Below are positions 1 to 5,235 of a stretch of DNA of 6,334 nt, in pieces (the stretch's first letter is position 1; each line of letters opens with the position of its first letter). The notes under the pieces are model-generated. The model saw only the letters and a list, made by a program, of their open reading frames with translations. It ran no database searches and was not told where the DNA came from. The position numbers and the translations under genes were made by a program. Origin of the DNA: Ruminococcus sp. (GTDB lineage: Bacteria > Bacillota > Clostridia > Oscillospirales > Ruminococcaceae). The stretch covers positions 1 to 6,334 of the forward strand of contig DMBA01000259.1 of the NCBI GenBank assembly GCA_003446315.1. Direction: 5' to 3'.

Positions 1-1
1 C

Positions 2-37
2 ACATGGTATGAGATCATCAACAATGTCACCATCTAA
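2..37 (+). CDS. possible C-terminal tail of an upstream gene (partial)
   Basis: One + frame runs from the window edge to a TAA at 35-37 and reads TWYEIINNVTI. It ends about 35 bases before a strong terminator, which is where the last gene of an upstream transcription unit would be expected to stop. Eleven residues are too few to recognise a family. Another + frame is also open from the edge to a TAA at 39-41, so the choice of frame is a guess based on the more protein-like composition. The presence of a terminator makes some upstream + strand gene likely, but this exact tail is not proven. Confidence 0.25.
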   Translation, partial: TWYEIINNVTI

Positions 38-70
38 ATAATAGTGTCCCTGCCAAAACAACTGAACCCC

Positions 71-112
71 AAAGACCGCTTCGCAGCCTTCCCGCTGCGG
101 GGCGGCTTTTTT
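71..112 (+). terminator. rho-independent terminator of the upstream unit
   Basis: An 11-bp stem pairs 76-86 (CCGCTTCGCAG) with 95-105 (CTGCGGGGCGG), including two adjacent U-G wobble pairs. The loop is 8 bases (87-94). A run of six T follows directly at 107-112. AAAG at 71-74 can extend the stem by pairing with CTTT at 106-109 with one bulged A. This is a textbook intrinsic terminator on the + strand. It separates the upstream gene from the carboxyltransferase operon, which therefore needs its own promoter. Confidence 0.88.
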
Positions 113-185
113 GCTTCAAGATATTCACGACAAAAACGCAAGTATCAGCGGCTGAAAATTTTATCCGATTGCGCAGATTTGAGAC

Positions 186-214
186 TTGCTTTTTTGATAT
201 AAATATGGTATAAT
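186..214 (+). promoter_or_regulatory. sigma-A type promoter with extended -10 for the carboxyltransferase operon
   Basis: A perfect -10 box TATAAT lies at 209-214, preceded by TG at 206-207 (extended -10, TGnTATAAT). A partial -35 box TTGCTT lies at 186-191, giving an ideal 17-base spacer. The region is A/T rich compared with the flanking genes. Transcription would start near 220-222, leaving a leader of roughly 55 bases before the likely start codon at 278. It lies downstream of the terminator at 71-112 and upstream of the first gene, as expected. Confidence 0.75.
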
Positions 215-218
215 GTAA

Positions 219-239
219 CAGTATGGATTCCAGTATGGA
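219..239 (+). repeat. 9-bp direct repeat at the predicted transcription start
   Basis: CAGTATGGA occurs at 219-227 and again at 231-239, separated by TTC, so the period is 12 bases. The copies cover the predicted +1 site of the promoter at 186-214 and the first bases of the leader. The core TATGG also occurs at 204-208, inside the promoter. The position would suit an operator, but 12 bases is not a full helical turn and no known operator is recognised. It may be chance or a small duplication. Confidence 0.35.
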
Positions 240-256
240 CAGATCACGGAAACCAC

Positions 257-263
257 GAAAGGA
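257..263 (+). promoter_or_regulatory. ribosome-binding site that decides the first gene's start
   Basis: GAAAGGA at 257-263 matches seven bases of the sequence complementary to the 16S rRNA 3' end. It overlaps the ATG at 263-265, so it cannot serve that codon. It can serve the in-frame ATG at 278 with a spacing of 14 bases, which is somewhat long. Upstream of 263 there is only a weak GGA at 248-250. The balance favours initiation at 278 over 263. Confidence 0.5.
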
Positions 264-277
264 TGCGTACATATCAT

Positions 278-1618
278 ATGGAAAAAATCGGAACAATTGC
301 AAGAGAACGGCTCGCTCTGCTGTTTGACGGCGGAGTTTTTACAGAGCTGGATGCGCTGCGGCAGGAAAAAGATGATCCCGCTGCCGTCGTTTGTGCACAC
401 GGATACGTTGAAGGACAGGCTGTCTGCGCGTTTGCGCAGGCTTCGGATGTCAACAGCGGTGTGATGGGAAAGAATACTGCCGGTAAGATCAAGCGGCTGT
501 TTGCGATCGCTGCAAAAACCGGCACGCCGATCGTCGGGATCTATGATTCCAACGGCGTTTATGTTGACGGTACAGCCGATTCGCTGACCGCTTACGGAAA
601 ATTGATTGCCGCTGCTGCAAAGCTCTCCGGTGTTGTACCGCAGATCTCTGTGATTGCAGGCGTTTGTGCCGGAAGCGCTGCCCTGATGGCTGCTTCTGCG
701 GATTTCGTCATTGCGGCTGAAAATGCAGAGCTTTATCTCACGCCGCCGTTCGGTACGGATGCTGCAAAACCGCAGACCGCTGCAAAAGCAGGCGTTGTCG
801 CATCTGTTTGTGCGGATGACAAAGCTGCAATGGAACAGGCAAAAGCACTTTTGCGGAAACTGCCTGCAAACAATATCGCCGGTGCACCTGTTTGCGAATT
901 TGATGAGCCGGCCGCTGCATGCAAAAAGGATACACTCCTCAAAGGCATCGCCGATGAAGGCTCTCTGCTGCCGCTTTATGAAGCATACGGCAATTCTGTT
1001 GAGACTGCACTCGCAACCGTGCGCGGTCAGTCCGTCGGTATCATCACGACCTGCGGCAGCGACGATGCACTTTCTGCGGATGATGCTGCAAAAATGGCAC
1101 GTTTTGTCCGTACCTGCGATGCATTCTCCATCCCGGTGCTGACCGTTGTTGATACGATCGGATTCGCTGCCGATAATGATGCTGCAAGAAACGGCTCTCT
1201 GCGTGCGATGACACAGCTCTGCGGTGCTTATGCAGAGGCAACGACCGTCAAGATCGCACTGATTGCAGGTGAGGCTTGCGGTGCAGCATTCTCTGCGATT
1301 GCAGGACGCGGTGCAGGCAGCGATTATGTCATTGCATGGGACAGCGCAGCAATCGCGCCGATGCGTCCGGAAGGCGCAGTCGAATTCCTGTGGCATGATA
1401 AGCTCAAGGGCGCAGCCGATGTCAACGCAAAGCGTGCAGAGCTTGCAAAAGAATATAAGAACACACTCGCTTCGGCTGAAAAAGCAGCACAGCTTGGTGC
1501 TGTGGATGCTGTCATTCCGGCTGCGGAGACCCGTCAGGCTGTCACCGCCGCGCTCGATCTGCTCGAAGGCAAGCGCGTTTCGAATATGCCGAAGAAACAC
1601 AGCAATATTCCGTTTTAA
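278..1618 (+). CDS. acyl-CoA carboxyltransferase subunit (MmdA/PccB/12S-like), divergent
   Basis: This is a 446-residue protein of the carboxyl transferase family (two crotonase-like halves) that moves a carboxyl group between biotin and an acyl-CoA in the cytoplasm. In the N half, GVCAGSAAL (128-136) fits an oxyanion-hole loop. In the C half, AYAEATTVKIALIAGEACGAAF (318-338, in two motifs) fits the second loop, and APMRPEGAVEF (360-370) matches the family's A-x-M-x-P-E-G-A-V motif. The tail KKHSNIPF resembles the KKHGNIPL end of MmdA proteins. It is shorter than typical 12S/PccB proteins (about 510). The usual DSGGAR motif reads DSNGVY (90-95), so the substrate (methylmalonyl-, propionyl-, malonyl- or acetyl-CoA) is uncertain. 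No zinc finger as in AccD is present. It is the first gene of an operon with a biotin carrier and a keto-acid carboxyltransferase. An alternative ATG at 263 would add five residues; see the ribosome-binding site entry. Confidence 0.9.
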   Translation: MEKIGTIARERLALLFDGGVFTELDALRQEKDDPAAVVCAHGYVEGQAVCAFAQASDVNSGVMGKNTAGKIKRLFAIAAKTGTPIVGIYDSNGVYVDGTADSLTAYGKLIAAAAKLSGVVPQISVIAGVCAGSAALMAASADFVIAAENAELYLTPPFGTDAAKPQTAAKAGVVASVCADDKAAMEQAKALLRKLPANNIAGAPVCEFDEPAAACKKDTLLKGIADEGSLLPLYEAYGNSVETALATVRGQSVGIITTCGSDDALSADDAAKMARFVRTCDAFSIPVLTVVDTIGFAADNDAARNGSLRAMTQLCGAYAEATTVKIALIAGEACGAAFSAIAGRGAGSDYVIAWDSAAIAPMRPEGAVEFLWHDKLKGAADVNAKRAELAKEYKNTLASAEKAAQLGAVDAVIPAAETRQAVTAALDLLEGKRVSNMPKKHSNIPF

Positions 1619-1681
1619 TCATGCGTGAAGGCTGCGGTTTGCGCCGCATGCGTTCCGAATCTATATTTCAGGAGGATTATC

Positions 1682-2071
1682 ATGAGCAAGCAGTTTCGTG
1701 TAACCGTTAATAATAAACAGTATGATGTCGTTGTTGAGGAGATGGGTGCAGGCAGTGCACCGGCTCCCGCAGCAGCCCCCGCCCCCGCAGCAGCTCCGGC
1801 ACCGGCAGCAGCTCCCGCACCCGCAGCAGCACCGGCTCCGGCAGCTTCCGCCGCTGACGGCACCCCCGTTTCTGCTCCGATGCCCGGCACCATTCTGGAT
1901 GTCAAGTGCAATGCCGGCGACAGCGTCACAAAGGGTCAGGTGCTCTTTGTGCTCGAAGCAATGAAAATGGAAAATGATATCGTGGCTCCGGAAGACGGCA
2001 CCATTCTCTCCGTCAACACCACCAAGGGCAGCACTGTCAATCCCGGCGATGCACTTGCAATTCTGGGCTGA
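1682..2071 (+). CDS. biotin carboxyl carrier protein (1.3S / OadA-C-domain type)
   Basis: This 129-residue biotin/lipoyl-attachment protein carries CO2 on biotin between the two carboxyltransferases encoded on either side. An N-terminal segment (1-22, [16 protein letters not shown]) matches the short lead-in of decarboxylase-type carriers. A flexible Ala-Pro linker follows (26-55). The biotinyl domain (about 61-129) holds SAPMPGTI and the EAMKMEN motif, with Lys95 as the expected biotinylation site. The start is fixed by AGGAGG at 1670-1675, six bases upstream of ATG 1682; an upstream ATG at 1625 lacks such a site and would add 19 unrelated residues. The gene lies 63 bases after the acyl-CoA subunit and 19 bases before the next gene, so the three are almost certainly one operon. 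Length and architecture match stand-alone carriers of transcarboxylases and Na+-pumping decarboxylases. Confidence 0.95.
   Translation: MSKQFRVTVNNKQYDVVVEEMGAGSAPAPAAAPAPAAAPAPAAAPAPAAAPAPAASAADGTPVSAPMPGTILDVKCNAGDSVTKGQVLFVLEAMKMENDIVAPEDGTILSVNTTKGSTVNPGDALAILG
1757..1846 (+). repeat. five 18-bp tandem repeats encoding the Ala-Pro linker
   Basis: Five consecutive 18-base units encode the hexapeptide APAPAA five times without interruption (residues 26-55 of the biotin carrier). The units differ mainly at third codon positions (GCA/GCC/GCT, CCG/CCC), so the peptide is better conserved than the DNA. Such linkers let the biotin arm swing between active sites. The repeat number is a candidate for variation between strains. 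Confidence 0.9.
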
Positions 2072-2090
2072 TCGGAAAGTGTGAACGACT

Positions 2091-3491
2091 ATGGCAAAAA
2101 TTGGAATTACAGAAACCGTCCTGCGTGATGCGCATCAGTCTTTGATCGCAACCCGCATGACGACAGATGAAATGCTCCCCATTCTGCCGGAGCTGGATAA
2201 GATCGGATTCCGTTCCATTGAATGCTGGGGCGGTGCAACATTCGATTCCTGCCTGCGCTTCCTCAATGAGGATCCGTGGGAAAGACTGCGTATTCTCAAG
2301 AAGAATATGCCGAACACCCCGCTGCAAATGCTGTTCCGCGGTCAGAATATGCTCGGCTATCGGCACTATGCAGACGATGTCGTGGAATATTTCGTGCAGA
2401 AGTCGATTGCAAACGGCATTGATGTCATCCGTATTTTCGATGCACTCAATGATATCCGCAACCTCGAAACCGCGATCAAAGCGGCGAAAAAGGAAGGCAA
2501 TGCACATACGCAGGTCGCAATGAGCTTCACGACCGGCGAAGTCTTCACAGATGAATACTATGTCAAATATGCAAAGCAGATCGAAGATGCCGGCGCAGAT
2601 TCCATCTGCATCAAGGATATGGCAGCACTGCTGACACCTTATCGTGCAGAATCGCTCGTGAAGGCGCTGAAGCAGGCAACCAAACTGCCGATCCAGCTCC
2701 ACACACACTATACTTCCGGTCTTGCTTCGATGTGCCTGCTGAAGGCAGTGGAAGCGGGCGTGGATGTCATTGATACGGCAATGTCTCCGCTGGCACTGGG
2801 CACATCCCATGCACCGACAGAATCTATGGTCGCTGCATTGCAGGGTACCGAATATGATACCGGCATCGACCTTGTAAAACTCTGCGAGCTGCGCCCCTTC
2901 TTCATGAAGCTGCGTGATAAGTATATCGAATCCGGTCTGCTCGACCCCAAGATGCTTGCAACCGACGCAAAGACCCTGATCTATCAGGTGCCGGGCGGCA
3001 TGCTCTCGAACCTGCTTTCTCAGCTCAAACAGGCAGGCAAGGAAGATCAGCTCACCGCTGTGCTCGAAGAAGTACCGCGTGTCAGAAAAGATGCAGGCTT
3101 CCCGCCGCTGGTCACCCCGACTTCTCAGATCGTTGGCACACAGGCTGTGTTCAATATCATTTCGGGCGAGCGCTATAAGATGGTCACAAAAGAATTCCGC
3201 GCAATGGTGCGCGGTGAATACGGCAGAACACCGTTGCCGATTGATCCGGAATTCCAGAAGAAGATCCTCAAGGATACAGAGCCGATCACCTGCCGTCCTG
3301 CCGATCTGCTGGAGCCGGAGCTTGATAAACTCCGCGAAGAGTGCGCTGAATGGATCACACAGGATGAGGATGTCCTTTCCTATGCGCAGTTCGGACAGGT
3401 CGCTGTGAAGTTCTTCGAAAAGCGCCGCGATAAGATGTTCGGACTGGACGGCGTTCACGGCGACGCGGAAAAACAAATCCATCCGGTATAA
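2091..3491 (+). CDS. oadA: oxaloacetate/pyruvate carboxyltransferase subunit (OadA/PycB/5S-like, no biotin domain)
   Basis: This 466-residue protein belongs to the HMGL-like TIM-barrel carboxyltransferases. It transfers CO2 between biotin and pyruvate/oxaloacetate. ETVLRDAHQSLIATRM (8-23) carries the metal ligand Asp13 in the DAHQS motif. CIKDMA (173-178) holds Lys175, the equivalent of the carbamylated lysine, and QLHTHYTSG (202-210) holds metal ligands His204 and His206. MLFRGQNMLGYRHYADD (80-96) is also typical. From about 297 the conserved PYC/OADA region follows, with IYQVPGGMLSNL and VTPTSQIVGTQAVFN. The protein stops at 466, whereas many OadA proteins (about 590) continue into a fused biotinyl domain. 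Here that domain is the separate gene just upstream, as in the 5S subunit of propionibacterial transcarboxylase. The upstream spacing is 19 bases with only a weak purine stretch (GGAAAG at 2074-2079), suggesting translational coupling. The symbol reflects the closest common family name; the complex could equally be a transcarboxylase, a decarboxylase or part of a split pyruvate carboxylase. Confidence 0.93.
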   Translation: MAKIGITETVLRDAHQSLIATRMTTDEMLPILPELDKIGFRSIECWGGATFDSCLRFLNEDPWERLRILKKNMPNTPLQMLFRGQNMLGYRHYADDVVEYFVQKSIANGIDVIRIFDALNDIRNLETAIKAAKKEGNAHTQVAMSFTTGEVFTDEYYVKYAKQIEDAGADSICIKDMAALLTPYRAESLVKALKQATKLPIQLHTHYTSGLASMCLLKAVEAGVDVIDTAMSPLALGTSHAPTESMVAALQGTEYDTGIDLVKLCELRPFFMKLRDKYIESGLLDPKMLATDAKTLIYQVPGGMLSNLLSQLKQAGKEDQLTAVLEEVPRVRKDAGFPPLVTPTSQIVGTQAVFNIISGERYKMVTKEFRAMVRGEYGRTPLPIDPEFQKKILKDTEPITCRPADLLEPELDKLREECAEWITQDEDVLSYAQFGQVAVKFFEKRRDKMFGLDGVHGDAEKQIHPV

Positions 3492-3510
3492 TCCCCGTCA
3501 GGAAATGCTC

Positions 3511-3550
3511 CGGGAGACCGCTGTTCTTTTGGTCAGCGGTCTTTCCCCCG
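3511..3550 (+). terminator. terminator-like hairpin after the carboxyltransferase operon
   Basis: AGACCGCTG (3515-3523) pairs perfectly with CAGCGGTCT (3534-3542) around a 10-base loop. CGGG (3511-3514) can extend the stem by pairing with CCCG (3547-3550) if TTCC is looped out. It begins about 20 bases after the oadA stop codon. Only three T follow the perfect stem before a run of C, so as an intrinsic terminator it is weak and some transcription may continue into metA. No clear promoter is seen between it and metA. Confidence 0.5.
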
Positions 3551-3564
3551 TTTCGGATGGGGCT

Positions 3565-3572
3565 GAAAGGAG
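3565..3572 (+). promoter_or_regulatory. metA: ribosome-binding site supporting a TTG start for metA
   Basis: GAAAGGAG at 3565-3572 sits nine bases before TTG at 3582-3584, an ideal spacing. The next in-frame ATG comes only at codon 23, inside the conserved N-terminus, so the TTG is the supported start. Confidence 0.8.
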
Positions 3573-3581
3573 CTTTTTAGA

Positions 3582-4529
3582 TTGCCCATATGTATTTCAC
3601 CGGAGCTGCCTGCTTATCAGGCGCTTCTTAATGAGCATATCTTCGTTATGAGCAGCGAGCGTGCGATGCATCAGGATATCCGTTCGCTTCGGATCCTGAT
3701 TCTGAATATCATGCCGAAAAAGCTCGAAACAGAATTGCAGCTTCTGCGCCTGCTGAGTAATACCCCGCTGCATGTGGATATTTCTTTGATGCGCATGGAG
3801 TCTCATGTCTCCAAAAATACTGCCCAGAGCCATATGGATGCGTTTTATACAACGCTTTCCGAAGTGCGCGAACAGTATTTCGACGGCATGATTATTACCG
3901 GTGCACCCGTGGAGCAGATGCCGTTCGAGAAAGTCGATTACTGGCAGGAGATCTGCGATCTGATGGAGTGGTCAAAAACACATGTGTTCAACACACTCCA
4001 TATTTGCTGGGGCGCACAAGCCGGTCTTTATTATCACTTCGGTGTGCCGAAATATGCACTGCCGAAAAAGATGTTCGGCATCTTCCCGCATCGGGCAGAA
4101 GTAAAAAAATCGCTGCTGCTGCGCGGTTTTGATGATGTCTTTGATGTGCCGCATTCCCGCCATACCGAAGTGCGGCGTGCGGATATCGAAAAGGTCAAAG
4201 AGCTTTTGATCCTGACCAGTTCGGAACTCTCCGGCGTGCATATTATCGCAAACCGAAACGGCAGACAGTATTTCATTACCGGTCACTCCGAATATGACCG
4301 CAATACGCTTGCTGCTGAGTATTTCCGCGATAAGGAAAAAGGGCTGGAAATCGACATGCCGTTCAATTATTTTCCGCATAACGATCCTTCGGAAATGCCG
4401 CGTTTTTCGTGGCGGTGTCATGCCAATCTGATGTTTTCCAATTGGCTGAATTACTGCGTCTATCAGCGCACACCGTTTGATCTTGCGGAGCTTCCGCTGC
4501 GAAGCTGGAATTGGGAAATGGATGTCTGA
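3582..4529 (+). CDS. metA: homoserine O-acetyltransferase (MetA family)
   Basis: This 315-residue cytoplasmic enzyme O-acylates L-homoserine, the first step committed to methionine. It is full length and colinear with E. coli MetA, as judged from memory of the family: MPICISPELPAYQALLNEH matches the usual N-terminus. Lys47 lies in NIMPKK, and the nucleophile is Cys142 in HICWGAQAG. The catalytic pair is His235 and Glu237 in FITGHSEYD. Arg249 lies in YFRD, and the late motif FNYFPHNDP is intact. The residue tied to acyl-donor choice is Glu111 (TGAPVE). MetA enzymes with Glu here use acetyl-CoA, whereas E. coli-type enzymes have Gly and use succinyl-CoA, so acetyl transfer is inferred. The start codon is TTG with a strong ribosome-binding site. 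It is separated from the upstream operon by a hairpin, and the next gene follows after 24 bases. No methionine-related riboswitch fits in the 90 bases upstream. No other methionine gene is in the window. Confidence 0.96.
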   Translation: MPICISPELPAYQALLNEHIFVMSSERAMHQDIRSLRILILNIMPKKLETELQLLRLLSNTPLHVDISLMRMESHVSKNTAQSHMDAFYTTLSEVREQYFDGMIITGAPVEQMPFEKVDYWQEICDLMEWSKTHVFNTLHICWGAQAGLYYHFGVPKYALPKKMFGIFPHRAEVKKSLLLRGFDDVFDVPHSRHTEVRRADIEKVKELLILTSSELSGVHIIANRNGRQYFITGHSEYDRNTLAAEYFRDKEKGLEIDMPFNYFPHNDPSEMPRFSWRCHANLMFSNWLNYCVYQRTPFDLAELPLRSWNWEMDV

Positions 4530-4553
4530 ATGGTATGAAGGAGGACTTCAAGT

Positions 4554-5162
4554 ATGGATCTGAATAAACCGAATCAGGATGGGAACCAGAGTGCCTACAG
4601 CGGCTATGAACAAGTCAGCGGCTATCAGGTTCCGCCGCAGCGCGAACGGAAAACCGGTCTTGCAATCGCCGCGCTCATTCTCGGTATTATCAGTCTGATC
4701 GGGCTGTGCTGCTGCGGATTGAATATCATCACCGCGCCGCTTGCCATCATCTTCGGTATTGTCTCGATCGTCAAAAAACGCGACGGCACCGGTCTTTCGA
4801 TCACCGGTATCGTGCTGGCTGCACTGAGTCTCGTCATGATGTTCTCGGTCATCTTCTCGGTGCGTGATATTCTGCCGTATTCCGATGTCATTATGAGCGA
4901 CTATATGCAGCTTCTGAGCGATCAGGATACTGTATTCCCCGCATATAAGGAAGATCAGACGCTTCCGGAATATCTCGAAAAATACAAGGAATCGCCTTAT
5001 CAGGAGTTCCTTGCAAAGTATGAGATGGACATCTATGATGTGATGGACGTTTTGCTGGAGCAGTATGAAAACGGTCAGCTCCAGAATTATAAATTTGCAG
5101 TTTCAGTTGAATCGTCATCCACTGTTTCTGCTACGGAAACATTGCCCGGCCCGGTAATTTAA
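4554..5162 (+). CDS. DUF4190-type membrane protein of unknown function
   Basis: This 202-residue protein has no known function. Residues 1-33 are hydrophilic and rich in Gln, Tyr, Ser and Pro. The run GLAIAALILGIISLIG, then LCCCGLNIITAPLAIIFGIVSIV (35-73), and a second segment around 82-103 (SITGIVLAALSLVMMFSVIF) are membrane segments. The GLAIAALILGI...FGIVSIV...GTGLSITGIVLA pattern is typical of DUF4190 proteins. Three cysteines in a row (52-54) lie in the first hydrophobic region. The C-terminal 98 residues are acidic and Tyr/Leu rich with likely helices (about 115-175) and a Ser/Thr-rich end; I recognise no domain there. AAGGAGG at 4538-4544 lies nine bases before the ATG. The 24-base gap suggests co-transcription with metA, although a role in methionine metabolism is not implied. 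Confidence 0.85.
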   Translation: MDLNKPNQDGNQSAYSGYEQVSGYQVPPQRERKTGLAIAALILGIISLIGLCCCGLNIITAPLAIIFGIVSIVKKRDGTGLSITGIVLAALSLVMMFSVIFSVRDILPYSDVIMSDYMQLLSDQDTVFPAYKEDQTLPEYLEKYKESPYQEFLAKYEMDIYDVMDVLLEQYENGQLQNYKFAVSVESSSTVSATETLPGPVI

Positions 5163-5172
5163 GAACGAATCT

Positions 5173-5208
5173 GCGCCCGATGGATGCTGTTTGTCATCTG
5201 TCGGGCGC
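5173..5208 (+). terminator. strong hairpin between the DUF4190 gene and recD2, possible terminator
   Basis: GCGCCCGA (5173-5180) pairs with TCGGGCGC (5201-5208). The stem continues through two U-G/G-U wobbles into GATG (5183-5186) with CATC (5195-5198), giving a 14-bp stem and an 8-base loop. It begins ten bases after the DUF4190 stop codon, a usual terminator position. No T-tract follows on either strand; the + strand continues TCAAACTAAAAAGG. It may therefore be a non-canonical terminator, an mRNA-stabilising end, or a structure upstream of the recD2 ribosome-binding site. Confidence 0.45.
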
Positions 5209-5235
5209 TCAAACTAAAAAGGGGGTCTGCCTGAA

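Noticed and set aside
711..1142. 143-codon + strand frame inside the first gene
   Set aside because: It is an out-of-frame shadow with Arg/Ser/His-rich composition, no ribosome-binding site and no recognisable domain.
161..1600. 479-codon antisense open frame across the acyl-CoA carboxyltransferase gene
   Set aside because: It is in exact codon register with the sense gene, so it is open only because the sense gene avoids TTA, CTA and TCA codons. The translation is rich in Cys, Arg and His and resembles no protein. No ribosome-binding site supports it.
1633..1648. small hairpin between the first two operon genes
   Set aside because: It is only a 5-bp stem (TGCGG/CCGCA) with a 6-base loop and no T-tract, and is too weak to call a terminator or regulatory element.
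1625..1681. 19-residue N-terminal extension of the biotin carrier
   Set aside because: AGGAGG at 1670-1675 is ideally placed for ATG 1682. The extension is unlike family N-termini and lacks its own ribosome-binding site.
2037..3482. 481-codon antisense open frame across oadA
   Set aside because: It has the same in-register shadow effect from lack of TTA/CTA/TCA sense codons, and the sense strand carries unmistakable OadA motifs.
3492..3581. SAM-type riboswitch or T-box upstream of metA
   Set aside because: The gap is only 90 bases and is largely taken up by simple hairpins. No multi-helix SAM-I core, SAM-II pattern or T-box sequence is visible.
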